Source: an uncultured Clostridia bacterium
Lineage (GTDB): Bacteria > Bacillota > Clostridia > Oscillospirales > CAG-272
Direction of reading: 5' to 3'
Length of the DNA: 39,488 nucleotides
NCBI GenBank assembly: GCA_947625805.1
Contig: CANQPT010000015.1
Coordinates: forward strand, 1 to 39,488
Under the pieces are notes generated by a model. That model was not told where the DNA came from and ran no database searches. It saw only the letters and a list, made by a program, of their open reading frames with translations. Shown one piece after another: positions 1-9,301 of the stretch. Numbering within the stretch: position 1 is the stretch's first letter; every line of letters starts with the position of its first letter. The position numbers were made by a program, and so were the translations under genes.

Positions 1-1
1 G

Positions 2-901
2 TCCCTTTCCGACAAGGTGCGCGCGGATGTGCTGGCGGTTTACGGATTGATCGCCCATGCGGAAAGCAAGGCGCACGGCATACCGGTCGAGCAGATCCAT
101 TTTCACGAGGTCGGCACCATGGACGCGATAGCGGACGTCACCGCAGTCTGTCTGTTAATGGACAAACTTGCGCCTGAGCAGGTGATCGCATCTCCCGTGC
201 ACGTAGGCGCAGGTCACGTGCACTGCGCACACGGCATTCTGCCGGTACCGGCCCCCGCCACAGCCCATATTCTGCAAGGAATACCAATCTACGGCGGAGC
301 GATCCAAAGTGAACTTTGCACGCCGACCGGAGCCGCCCTTTTGCGGCATTTTGTCACCCGATTCGGAGATATGCCGGTCATGCAGACCGAAGCGATCGGC
401 TACGGCATGGGCAAAAAGGATTTCCCGCAGGCCAACTGCGTACGCGCCTTTCTCGGCGAAACACAGGGTCAGGCTGACGTGGTACTGGAATTATCCTGTA
501 ACGTGGACGATATGACCGCAGAAGCCATCGCCTTTGCCGCCGAACGGTTGTTTGAAGGCGGCGCAAAGGAAGTATATACCCTGCCGATCGGCATGAAAAA
601 ATCCCGCCCGGGCACATTGATCCGGGTCATGTGCCGACCGCAGGACAAGGAACAGATGCTCCGTCTGCTCTTTTTGCACACCACCACCATCGGCGTGCGG
701 GAGGCAGTCAACCGCCGTTATGTGTTAGAGCGCAGCATCGAGACCCTGCACACCCCGTACGGAGACGTGCGGTGCAAGCGGTCATCCGGCTACGGGGTGG
801 AGCGCATCAAGTATGAATACGAGGACCTTGCCCGCATTGCGATCGAAAAAGGCATCAGCATCGAGCAGGCGCGGGAATTGGTTGAAAAACGGGAGAAATA
901 A
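2..901 (+). CDS. larC: Nickel pincer cofactor biosynthesis protein LarC, 5' truncated by window edge
   Basis: Translated ORF has LarC motifs (HFHEVGTMDAIADV, GAGHVHCAHGILPVPAPAT, LSCNVDDMTAEAIAFA); followed directly by larE. Confidence 0.9.
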   Translation, partial: SLSDKVRADVLAVYGLIAHAESKAHGIPVEQIHFHEVGTMDAIADVTAVCLLMDKLAPEQVIASPVHVGAGHVHCAHGILPVPAPATAHILQGIPIYGGAIQSELCTPTGAALLRHFVTRFGDMPVMQTEAIGYGMGKKDFPQANCVRAFLGETQGQADVVLELSCNVDDMTAEAIAFAAERLFEGGAKEVYTLPIGMKKSRPGTLIRVMCRPQDKEQMLRLLFLHTTTIGVREAVNRRYVLERSIETLHTPYGDVRCKRSSGYGVERIKYEYEDLARIAIEKGISIEQARELVEKREK

Positions 902-1701
902 TGCGTACCGCACATGAGAAAAAACAGCACTTAGAAGAATATCTGAAAGGACTTGGCAGTGTAGCCGTCGCCTTTTCCTCGGGAGTGGACTCTACCTTTT
1001 TGCTTAAAGTCGCCCACGATACGCTGGGTGAGCGGGCGATCGCGGTAACCGCACGCTCCTGCTCCTTCCCGGCGCGGGAATTAAACGAGGCGATCGAATT
1101 TTGCCGTGCAGAGGGGATCGGGCATATGATCGTGGACTCAGAAGAACTGTCGATTGACGGTTTTGCTGAAAATCCCAAAAACCGCTGCTATCTCTGCAAG
1201 CGGGAGTTGTTTACCAAGATCCTTGGCATTGCAAAAGACCGCGGGATCGCCCACGTGGCAGAGGGTTCCAATACCGATGACAACGGCGATTATCGCCCGG
1301 GACTGATCGCTGTGGCAGAACTGGGCGTCAAAAGCCCGCTGCGCGAGGCGGGACTGAACAAAGACGAGATCCGCGCCCTCTCGAAAGAACTGGGACTGCC
1401 CACCTGGGACAAACAGTCCTTTGCCTGCCTGTCCTCCCGCTTTGTGTATGGAGAGACCATCACCAAGCAAAAACTATCCATGGTCGACCGTGCCGAACAG
1501 CGACTGCTGGACTTGGGTTTTCGGCAGGTGCGGGTACGCATTCACGACAAACTGGCGCGCATCGAGGTGCTGCCGGACGAAATTCCGAAGATCATCGCCC
1601 ATGCGGAAGAATTAAACACATATTTCCGAACGTTGGGCTTTCTTTACGTCACCCTCGACCTGGGCGGTTATCAAATGGGAAGCATGAACAAAACGCTGTA
1701 A
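901..1701 (+). CDS. larE: ATP-dependent sacrificial sulfur transferase LarE
   Basis: PP-loop AFSSGVDSTFLL, RCYLCKRELF, DKQSFACLSSRF; start overlaps larC stop (TAATG). Confidence 0.9.
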   Translation: MRTAHEKKQHLEEYLKGLGSVAVAFSSGVDSTFLLKVAHDTLGERAIAVTARSCSFPARELNEAIEFCRAEGIGHMIVDSEELSIDGFAENPKNRCYLCKRELFTKILGIAKDRGIAHVAEGSNTDDNGDYRPGLIAVAELGVKSPLREAGLNKDEIRALSKELGLPTWDKQSFACLSSRFVYGETITKQKLSMVDRAEQRLLDLGFRQVRVRIHDKLARIEVLPDEIPKIIAHAEELNTYFRTLGFLYVTLDLGGYQMGSMNKTL

Positions 1702-1725
1702 AATCCGCCTTCCCACGGTTTTATT

Positions 1726-2505
1726 TTACGCCGGAACTCCTGTATTGCGAGGATAATGGCAGACCGAGCTAAAACCCGTTGGGTCTGCTCTTTCAAAGGA
1801 ATCGATCAGCCAGACGCCGTTTGCTTTTGTGATGGTGATCCTGATCGGGTCGATATCGGACACATCGTCCGGTCCGGTTATAATTTCATCAATCGTAAAG
1901 GCAACCTCGTCCGCCGTGCGGGAAAGTACCTCAATGCTGTCATAATCGTATGTTTGGGTCGAAAGCATATCGGACGCCGTGACGTAATAGTATAATTTTC
2001 CGTCGCTTTCTTTATACATAGCGTACACACGCGGATTGTCACCGTCATCGTGGTAATTTTGATATTCCGGCCCGCCTTCCGCATCTTCCACCAGGCGATA
2101 ATGCTCGGCGGCCTTGGACGCGGTAAACACGGATTCCACCACCGCCCGCACGTCGTCTATGCTTTGATATTCAGAGTCAATAATCTCACATTTTTCCATG
2201 TAATTCAACCCGGCGTCTTCCGCCATTTCCGTGTGTTCCGGGCAGTGGAAAAAGAGATCCCTTATGATGTACAACCGTCTTTCGGTCAACTCTTGTGCGA
2301 CTGTGCGCAATTCTTCATCCGACAGTAGTTCTTCCTCCGGCTCCGGATCGGTCGGCTGTGTTTGTGGCTCTGTTTTTTGTGTTTCAGGGGTCGATTCGGT
2401 CGGCTGACTTTCTCCCCGGTTGCCGTCAGCGGCCCGGCCGCAGGAGAGTAACAGGAGGGCAAGACAGGCAAGCAGAGCAATCCACGTGGTCTTTTTTGGT
2501 TTCAT
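1726..2505 (-). CDS. Putative lipoprotein, unknown function
   Basis: Signal peptide with lipobox-like LLLLSCGRAADG, E/P/T-rich linker; start re-assigned to MKPKKTT with upstream GAGG. Confidence 0.75.
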   Translation of the reverse strand: MKPKKTTWIALLACLALLLLSCGRAADGNRGESQPTESTPETQKTEPQTQPTDPEPEEELLSDEELRTVAQELTERRLYIIRDLFFHCPEHTEMAEDAGLNYMEKCEIIDSEYQSIDDVRAVVESVFTASKAAEHYRLVEDAEGGPEYQNYHDDGDNPRVYAMYKESDGKLYYYVTASDMLSTQTYDYDSIEVLSRTADEVAFTIDEIITGPDDVSDIDPIRITITKANGVWLIDSFERADPTGFSSVCHYPRNTGVPA

Positions 2506-2547
2506 TTTTATATCCTCGTTTCTTTTTTTGCACGATCGTGCGATTTC

Positions 2548-2576
2548 AGTATAGCATATTGCCATTCCTTTGTCAA
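2548..2576 (-). promoter_or_regulatory. Sigma70-type promoter TTGACA-N17-TATACT for the lipoprotein gene
   Basis: Plus-strand TGTCAA 2571-2576 and AGTATA 2548-2553. Confidence 0.75.
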
Positions 2577-2608
2577 CTTAAGAAAAACCATGTTTTTTTC
2601 AAAAATGA

Positions 2609-2637
2609 TTGAAAAAAGCATGATTTTATAGTATAAT
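2609..2637 (+). promoter_or_regulatory. Sigma70-type promoter TTGAAA-N17-TATAAT for the Gfo/Idh gene
   Basis: TTGAAA 2609-2614, TATAAT 2632-2637. Confidence 0.75.
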
Positions 2638-2670
2638 AAAGTACCATATTTTCCGAAAAGGAGAAGTATC

Positions 2671-3798
2671 ATGATCAAAATAGGAATCGTCGGCGTGCGC
2701 GGCTTTTCGGTAGTCGACGCCATAAGCGCCATGCCCGGCGAGGCACAGATCACCGCAATGTGCGACCTCGACCAAGAGGGACTTGACCGGGCAAAAGAGA
2801 AGATCGGGCTTACCGACAGCCAGTGCTACCGCATTTATGAGGATATGCTGGAGCAGGCGGACATCGACGCTGTGGTCATCTCCACCCCCATGCAGTGCCA
2901 TGTGCCCCAGGCGATCCTCGCCCTGCAGGCAGGCAAGCACGTCATGTGCGAGGTTACGGCGGCGGTCAGCATGGACGAACTCTGGTGGCTGATCGAAAAC
3001 GTCGAGAAATCCGGCAAGATCTATATGTACGCCGAGAACTACTGCTATATGCCCGAGTTGCAATTGGTACGACAAATGGTCAAGCAGGGCTATTTCGGCG
3101 AAATCTACTACGGCGAGGGAGAGTACATTCACGACTGCACCGACCTCCGGCTATGGAAGGGCAAGACCGGCTGGCGCACCTACTGGCAGATGGGCACCCG
3201 CGGGTCATTCTATCCCACCCACAGCTTAGGCCCGGTCATGCAGTGCTTTGACGACGACCGCATCGTGTCCGTCACCAGTTTCGGCCCCGGCAACCACAAC
3301 CCATACGGTCTGCGCAACGACGACCTGACCCAGACCCTCTGTCAGCTGGAAAGCGGAAAGTTGGTTAAAATTCGGGTGGATACCATTTCTCCCCGTCCGC
3401 ACAACATGACCTACTATCAGATCCAAGGGACCAAGGGCTGTTATGAAGCGCCGCGCGGCCTTGGCGATGTGGCCAAGATCGCCATCGCAACCGACGAGGA
3501 CCCCACAGGCTTCCAAAACTGGAGGCCGCTCTCCGACTTCAACCATCTTCTGCCCGAGCGCTACCGCAGTGGTGAAGGGGACAACGCAGGGCACGGCGGC
3601 GGAGATTACTATATTGTCGCCGACTTTATCGAGGCCATCAAAACCGGCGTACAGCCCGAACTCAACGTCTACAAGGCGGCAGAGTGGACCTCCGTGGCGT
3701 TGCTATCCCAACTTTCCATCACCAATCAGGGCAAAACCATGGAAGTTCCCAACTTCCGCCGGGATATGCCATGGGAAGAAAAGCGAATCAAACTATAA
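2671..3798 (+). CDS. Gfo/Idh/MocA family oxidoreductase
   Basis: N-terminal Rossmann IGIVGVRGFSVVDA, STPMQCHVPQAILALQAGKHVMCEV; GAAAAGGAGAAG SD. Confidence 0.88.
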   Translation: MIKIGIVGVRGFSVVDAISAMPGEAQITAMCDLDQEGLDRAKEKIGLTDSQCYRIYEDMLEQADIDAVVISTPMQCHVPQAILALQAGKHVMCEVTAAVSMDELWWLIENVEKSGKIYMYAENYCYMPELQLVRQMVKQGYFGEIYYGEGEYIHDCTDLRLWKGKTGWRTYWQMGTRGSFYPTHSLGPVMQCFDDDRIVSVTSFGPGNHNPYGLRNDDLTQTLCQLESGKLVKIRVDTISPRPHNMTYYQIQGTKGCYEAPRGLGDVAKIAIATDEDPTGFQNWRPLSDFNHLLPERYRSGEGDNAGHGGGDYYIVADFIEAIKTGVQPELNVYKAAEWTSVALLSQLSITNQGKTMEVPNFRRDMPWEEKRIKL

Positions 3799-3833
3799 CA
3801 CAAAGCCCGACCGTGCGGTCGGGCTTTGTGTTA
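3796..3833. terminator. Bidirectional terminator hairpin, perfect 18-bp inverted repeat
   Basis: TAACACAAAGCCCGACCG-TG-CGGTCGGGCTTTGTGTTA between convergent genes. Confidence 0.9.
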
Positions 3834-5081
3834 TTCCATAGCGATCCGGCGGGTAGTATACCCGTCCGACAGGTCGACAAGGCCCGGATCCTGCTCGGTG
3901 TGGAAGATAACTCCGTTTTTGCAAAAGATCGCTCCGATATCCGTGCCCGAAAGTGATGCAAGATCCAGCGTGTCCGCAATATAGACCGGGATCATGCGCA
4001 AAAGAATTTCTGCACATCCCTTGTCCGACGAGTAACAGAGAAGATTGCTTTCGGCCGCCCGACAGCGCCCGTCTGCGGCGTCTATATAGGGAAAGCGAAT
4101 CTCACCCGCTTGAGTCATATAATAATGATCGTTATCCGCTTGATTGATCGGGAAAGTGCGCAGCAACACAAGGGAAAGCCGATCGCAATACGGCATGGTC
4201 CCCGCTTGATAGAGCGTGCCGTCCACTTGCTCAAAAAGGTTGACCGCGTAAGAGGTGCCCCGATCGTCCAGATTGCGGGAGAATCCGTCATAACTTGCAA
4301 GCATACCGTGCGTATAGCCCGCCGCACACAGCGTATCCGCCAGATAATCGGCGATAAAAGCGTTCTTCATCCAGTGAAAACTGACAAAGGTATAAATATC
4401 ATGCGTCCCGGCAAAGGCGAGATACTCCTCCGAAATACGCAAACAAACACGGTGATCCGACAGCAGTTGAATGGAGATGGAATCCGGATCGTTTGTATAC
4501 TCTAAAATTTCGGCAAACAGGTCGGCAAGTTCGGAGTTGACAGCGGGGTCATAGTCCACGGTCTGCTCATCTTCCGTGCAGGAAAAAAGATTGGCGTAAT
4601 ACTCATAGATGGGCGCAAGGAAAAGCTGACGGGTGTCTGCTTGTTCGCATAGCTTAAGCGCGTCATACAGCACCTCGTCCACCTCGACCGTCTGACCCGG
4701 ATTCGCGTTCAGATAGGCGACGTTGTATAGCCCGTCAAAAATCTGATTTTCTGCGAATACCCGATAGGCCGTGGCGGTCGCCTGCCCGTACAGTTCCGCC
4801 AGCGCGCGGTATTCGGCGTTTGCCGATCCGCCGTCCGCCCCAAGTTGGTACCGCAGGGTAAATTCGTCTCCGCAGTGGGCGCCGTCTTCGGTTTTTCCGA
4901 CAATGGTCTGCCAGCCGCTGCGATCCGTAAGCAACTGGGAGATCGCGTAAGCGATAGCCGAAACGCCGAATACCAGCAACACTACAAAAAGCACGATCCG
5001 AAGCGGAAAATGCTTTTGATCCAGTTCAATGCGCCGGACCGGTTTGACCAACGGACGGTTGTCCTTTGCGTTTTTTCCCAT
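3831..5081 (-). CDS. Membrane-anchored protein, probably divergent ApbE-like (FAD:protein FMN transferase fold)
   Basis: One N-terminal TM helix; order of segments resembles ApbE (TVEVDEVLYDALKLCEQAD, NAFIADYLADTLCAAGYTHGMLASYDG, C-terminal AEILLRMIPVY...GAIFCKNGVIFHTE). Confidence 0.5.
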   Translation of the reverse strand: MGKNAKDNRPLVKPVRRIELDQKHFPLRIVLFVVLLVFGVSAIAYAISQLLTDRSGWQTIVGKTEDGAHCGDEFTLRYQLGADGGSANAEYRALAELYGQATATAYRVFAENQIFDGLYNVAYLNANPGQTVEVDEVLYDALKLCEQADTRQLFLAPIYEYYANLFSCTEDEQTVDYDPAVNSELADLFAEILEYTNDPDSISIQLLSDHRVCLRISEEYLAFAGTHDIYTFVSFHWMKNAFIADYLADTLCAAGYTHGMLASYDGFSRNLDDRGTSYAVNLFEQVDGTLYQAGTMPYCDRLSLVLLRTFPINQADNDHYYMTQAGEIRFPYIDAADGRCRAAESNLLCYSSDKGCAEILLRMIPVYIADTLDLASLSGTDIGAIFCKNGVIFHTEQDPGLVDLSDGYTTRRIAME

Positions 5082-5099
5082 AAGTCACCTCAAAAACAA

Positions 5100-5133
5100 T
5101 CCCGCGCGAATGGCATCCGCCTTTCGCGCGGGA
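5100..5133 (-). terminator. Stem-loop downstream of opp-like operon, 11-bp perfect stem
   Basis: TCCCGCGCGAA...TTCGCGCGGGA followed on minus strand by TTGTTTTTG. Confidence 0.65.
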
Positions 5134-5174
5134 AGTAAGGGAAAGGATGCGCCGAATAAAGATGCGGACAGCGG

Positions 5175-5206
5175 CTTTCCGGCGGAAATCGTCCGACCGG
5201 ACGCCG
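5175..5206 (-). repeat. Copy A of intergenic hairpin element
   Basis: CTTTCCGGCGGAAATCGTCCGACCGGACGCCG. Confidence 0.75.
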
Positions 5207-5229
5207 CGTGCCATTTGTTCTGCGTGTCC

Positions 5230-6546
5230 TTAAATCAATGCACTCAACAATAAGAGCAAATACAGCGCTATGATCGCGCCCAGCGTACCAAGTCCCACCA
5301 GCGCGCCCTTTAAGCAGGCCTTATAGTTGCGGATATGCCGGAATTTCCGGAAGATAAATCCGGCGATCAGACCAATGGGCGGCAGGAAGAAAGATGCCAC
5401 CGAATACCACATATTGCCGGTATCGTGCAGAGGAGCTTTCAGAATGTCGGGGTCATCCGGCAGGATATTCGCCTGCGGACGCTTTTCGGTTTGCTCGTTT
5501 TCGTCCGCAATGATGATCGACTTAAGAGGAACGCCCGCCTCGCGGACCTTCTTGTACTCCTCGATCTCCTTTTTGTTACCATACACAAAGTGGTTGTGTC
5601 CCACATCCACCAGTTCAGGCTCATCGGTGCTGTAATCGTGTATACTGGGATCATAGGTGAAGAGTACCTTGTTCTTCTCCAGTTTTGGATCGGGGATCGG
5701 AATGGCCGAGATCAGCGACCGGGTGTACGGATGCAGCGGATAGTCAAAGAGTTCCTCCGCCTCGGCAACCTCGACGATGTTCCCCTTATAAATGACTCCG
5801 ATCCGGTCGGAGATAAAGCGAACGATCGACAGGTCGTGCGCGATGAACAGATAGGTAAGCCCCTGCTCGCGTTGGAACTTGTTGAGAAGATTGAGCACCT
5901 GCGCACGAATGGACACGTCCAGGGCCGAGATCGGCTCATCGGCCACCACCAACTCAGGCTCCATGACCATTGCACGCGCCAAACCGATTCTCTGACGCTG
6001 ACCGCCCGAGAACTCGTGAGGGTAACGGGTCAGATGCTCAGGAAGCAGACCCACCTCGTCGATCATATGCTCGACCTTGCGGACTCTGTCCTCCTCGTTT
6101 TTGAACAGGTGGAAGTTATATAAGCCCTCGGACACGATGTAATCGACGGTCGCGCGCTCGTTCAGCGATGCGGCGGGATCCTGGAATACCATCTGGATAT
6201 TTCGGATAACCTCACGGTCGAGGGAGCGCGGAATCTTACCTGTGATGCGCACGCCCTTGTATAAGATCTCGCCGTTTGCACAGGGAATGACCCTGATGAC
6301 CGCGCGGCCGATGGTGGTCTTGCCCGATCCCGACTCGCCCACAAGCGAGAAGGTTTCCCCCTTGAAAATATCAAAGGAAGCGTTCTTGACTGCACGAACG
6401 GCGTTATCTCCCTTGCCGAACGTAATGTCTACGTTCCGGAGGGACAAGAGTACCTCTCTGCCGGACTCGTCGAGCGGCCCGTGTTCGGGCAGGTGAGCGG
6501 CAGTATCGGACAGCTTGAATTTTTCTTTTTTGATTTTCTTTTTCAC
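5230..6546 (-). CDS. oppF: Oligopeptide ABC transporter ATP-binding protein (OppF-like) with C-terminal membrane extension
   Basis: [43 protein letters not shown] start at 6546 with GGAGGG SD; two TM segments at the C-terminus. Confidence 0.85.
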   Translation of the reverse strand: MKKKIKKEKFKLSDTAAHLPEHGPLDESGREVLLSLRNVDITFGKGDNAVRAVKNASFDIFKGETFSLVGESGSGKTTIGRAVIRVIPCANGEILYKGVRITGKIPRSLDREVIRNIQMVFQDPAASLNERATVDYIVSEGLYNFHLFKNEEDRVRKVEHMIDEVGLLPEHLTRYPHEFSGGQRQRIGLARAMVMEPELVVADEPISALDVSIRAQVLNLLNKFQREQGLTYLFIAHDLSIVRFISDRIGVIYKGNIVEVAEAEELFDYPLHPYTRSLISAIPIPDPKLEKNKVLFTYDPSIHDYSTDEPELVDVGHNHFVYGNKKEIEEYKKVREAGVPLKSIIIADENEQTEKRPQANILPDDPDILKAPLHDTGNMWYSVASFFLPPIGLIAGFIFRKFRHIRNYKACLKGALVGLGTLGAIIALYLLLLLSALI

Positions 6547-6559
6547 AGCCTTGCCCTCC

Positions 6560-8308
6560 TCAGATATTGAACGCACGAATCAGTTTTCCGTGTATGTCCT
6601 CGATAATCTCAGGGCGATCCATCTTGGGCGCTCTGGGATCGAGTAACCATGTCTTGGCGTAGTGGGTGTCGCTGACCCGGAACATGGGAGGCTCCTTGAG
6701 GGTGTCGATCTTCAGACAATACGGATTTCTGGGTGCGAACGGATCTCCGATGATCTTGTTATAGAGGGACGGAGGTGTGCCGGTGATCGAATAAAGTTTT
6801 GTGTTTTTTTCCGCGAGCTGCGGCAGCGAGGAAAGCAACGCCCATGTATAGGGATGGCGAGGGTCGTAGAAAACGTCCTCCACCGTACCCAACTCCACGA
6901 TCTGTCCCGCATACAGTACGGCCACGCGGTCGGCGATATTCGCCACCACGCCCAGGTCATGGGTAATAAAGACGATCGTATAATTGAACTCCTTTTGCAG
7001 ATCCTTGATCAACTTTAAGATCTGCGCCTGAATGGTCACATCCAGTGCCGTGGTGGGCTCGTCGCAGATCAGGATCTTGGGCTGGCAGGACAGTGCGATC
7101 GCGATGACGATACGCTGACGCATACCGCCGGAATACTGGAACGGATAGTCGTCAAAGCGGTTTTCCACGTTGGGAATCCCCACCTTGCGCATGAGTTCCA
7201 ACGCACGTGCGCGTGCCTCGATTTCCGAGCAGTTCTGATGCTTGAGAATAATCGACGTGATCTGTTTTCCGATGGTAATGATCGGGTTAAGGGAGGTCAT
7301 GGGGTCCTGGAACACAGTGGCGATCTTACTGCCGCGCACCTGCATCCAGTCCTTGGAATACTTGACCTTTGCAAGATTGAGCACGCAGGTTCCGTGCAGG
7401 ATCTCCTCGGTTTGGTCCAGATAGCGGACCCGGAACACAACGCTGTCAAAGATCGCATTGCGATCGTTCTCGTTGTCTAAATCCACGCCCAGCCGCATAG
7501 CCTTGCGGAACGCGGCAAGCAACTGCCGGATCAGGCTGAGCCGTTTGATCAGGCTGTATCTTCCTACCGAAAGATAGATCTCTTTGGCAAGGACATCGTT
7601 GCGTGCGTATACGGCCTCGTCCGCCTTGCCGGCGATCTCAGCGTTGTATTGTTTGCGCAAAGCGCGCATCTGTTCCTTGTACGAGGTAAGATAAGCGTGA
7701 TCCCTGCCTGCGGCCTGTTTGTGGGCACGGATCTTGTCCCGCTTTTCCTTTTCAAGGGCCTTGATCTGTGCGTCGTAGCCGGCGATGCTGGCGGTGACCT
7801 CTTTCAGTCGTGCCTTTTCGTTGGCGGGGTCAATGGTTTGACGGAGGTTGAAAGCCTCGGTGCGTTCAAACCGAAGTTCGGCCAGCCTTTCCTGAAAACG
7901 CTCGTCCTCCTCGTCACTCAGCGTGAACTTGGCCTTTTTCTCGGATTGCAGTTCCAATATCTTGTGATAGGTAGCCGCGCCAAGTTCTAACTTGGAATAC
8001 TCGTTGAGTTTTTTCTTGGCGTGAGAGAGCAGAGGCCGGGCGATCCCCGACAGGGAAACCTTGGTGTCCGCCAACTCCTCGTCGCTGAAAATGATCTTTC
8101 CCTCGTCAATGCTACCGTTATCGTCCAGCATTCCGGCAAAGGTCTTGGTCAGCACTGATTTACCCGAGCCGGATTCGCCCACGATGGCGATCGACTCGTT
8201 CTCATAGATATCCAGCGATACGCCGCGAATGGCGGTCAGTTTTCTGCCGCGCACGCTGAAGCGCACCACCAGGTCCTGAATTGAAAGCAATACTTTTTTG
8301 TTTTCCAT
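6560..8308 (-). CDS. oppD: Oligopeptide ABC transporter ATP-binding protein (OppD-like) with large internal insertion
   Basis: [48 protein letters not shown]-terminal PFAPRNPYC. Confidence 0.88.
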   Translation of the reverse strand: MENKKVLLSIQDLVVRFSVRGRKLTAIRGVSLDIYENESIAIVGESGSGKSVLTKTFAGMLDDNGSIDEGKIIFSDEELADTKVSLSGIARPLLSHAKKKLNEYSKLELGAATYHKILELQSEKKAKFTLSDEEDERFQERLAELRFERTEAFNLRQTIDPANEKARLKEVTASIAGYDAQIKALEKEKRDKIRAHKQAAGRDHAYLTSYKEQMRALRKQYNAEIAGKADEAVYARNDVLAKEIYLSVGRYSLIKRLSLIRQLLAAFRKAMRLGVDLDNENDRNAIFDSVVFRVRYLDQTEEILHGTCVLNLAKVKYSKDWMQVRGSKIATVFQDPMTSLNPIITIGKQITSIILKHQNCSEIEARARALELMRKVGIPNVENRFDDYPFQYSGGMRQRIVIAIALSCQPKILICDEPTTALDVTIQAQILKLIKDLQKEFNYTIVFITHDLGVVANIADRVAVLYAGQIVELGTVEDVFYDPRHPYTWALLSSLPQLAEKNTKLYSITGTPPSLYNKIIGDPFAPRNPYCLKIDTLKEPPMFRVSDTHYAKTWLLDPRAPKMDRPEIIEDIHGKLIRAFNI

Positions 8309-8317
8309 TCTGACCTC

Positions 8318-9298
8318 CTATCGATGCGTCCGCGGGTCGGAAGCATCGCCCAGATTCTGGCCGACCACGTACAGCACTACCGCGACGATGGCCGCGACGG
8401 CGGTGGGGCTCCAGAACTGGAAACGCCAGCCGGGAACGGCAATGCTGGGGACTGCCTCCTTAATCAAACGGCCGAGGGAAGCCTCCGACATACCGATTCC
8501 GATGTAGGATAGGAACACCTCGTAGGAGATGTAGGACGGAAGTTCGGTAGCAAGCAGTGTCACGATGACAGAGGTCATAAACGGCAGGATATTTTTCATT
8601 GCAATCCGCACGGTGGAAGTTCCGAGACAGCGGGACGCAAGATTGTACTCCCGATCACGAATGATAATGACCTGTGTCCGGATAAAATAGGCGATGGCAA
8701 TCCAGCCGGTGATGGTCATGGCAAAGGCCAGCGTCCAGAAAGACGGAGTAAACAGGCGCACCATGACCGCGATGACCAGAATGTAAGGCACGTTCCCCAC
8801 GATGTTGTTGACCTCGGTCATAAAGAGATCGACCTTTTTGGAGAAGCCCCAGATGGCGCCGATAACAACGCCGACGGTCATATTGATGGCGGCACAGATA
8901 AAAGCAAGGGAGATGGAGATTCGCGACCCGTTCCAGACCGCGTCAAAGACCGACTGTCCCAGTTTACCGGTACCTAAGATCCATTTGAGTTTGTAGCCAA
9001 GGGCGGACAGCGCCTGAGACGGCGAGAGATTCTTGGCCGCCGAATTCATGCTGTTCTCTAAGAGATCGTAATTGGAAAAAAGCGGATAGATGTAGGTAAA
9101 CGCAATGACCAAGCCCAGCGCGGCTAAGATCACAATGTTCACCTTATTGCGGAAGAACACCCGGAAAACCGACTTCCAATAAGAGTATCTGGGAGCGGTG
9201 ATCTTCTCGGAACTGATACCCGCATTGTCAACGGGAGCAAACAACTCCTCCTCCGACAGGTTCAGATCGGATAAATCAATCAGATTGTTTTCCATCAA
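8318..9298 (-). CDS. oppC: Oligopeptide ABC transporter permease (OppC-like)
   Basis: Binding-protein-dependent permease features, operon position. Confidence 0.85.
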   Translation of the reverse strand: MMENNLIDLSDLNLSEEELFAPVDNAGISSEKITAPRYSYWKSVFRVFFRNKVNIVILAALGLVIAFTYIYPLFSNYDLLENSMNSAAKNLSPSQALSALGYKLKWILGTGKLGQSVFDAVWNGSRISISLAFICAAINMTVGVVIGAIWGFSKKVDLFMTEVNNIVGNVPYILVIAVMVRLFTPSFWTLAFAMTITGWIAIAYFIRTQVIIIRDREYNLASRCLGTSTVRIAMKNILPFMTSVIVTLLATELPSYISYEVFLSYIGIGMSEASLGRLIKEAVPSIAVPGWRFQFWSPTAVAAIVAVVLYVVGQNLGDASDPRTHR

Positions 9299-9301
9299 AA
9301 A

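Noticed and set aside
5026-5214. 62-aa minus-strand ORF similar at its N-terminus (RSDDFRRK) to the 31406-31750 ORF (RSANFRRK)
   Set aside because: The similarity is at the DNA level, from the repeated hairpin element; it crosses a terminator and is not likely to be a protein family.
5335-6123. 262-aa plus-strand ORF
   Set aside because: Antisense to the oppF-like gene, no independent RBS or motif support.
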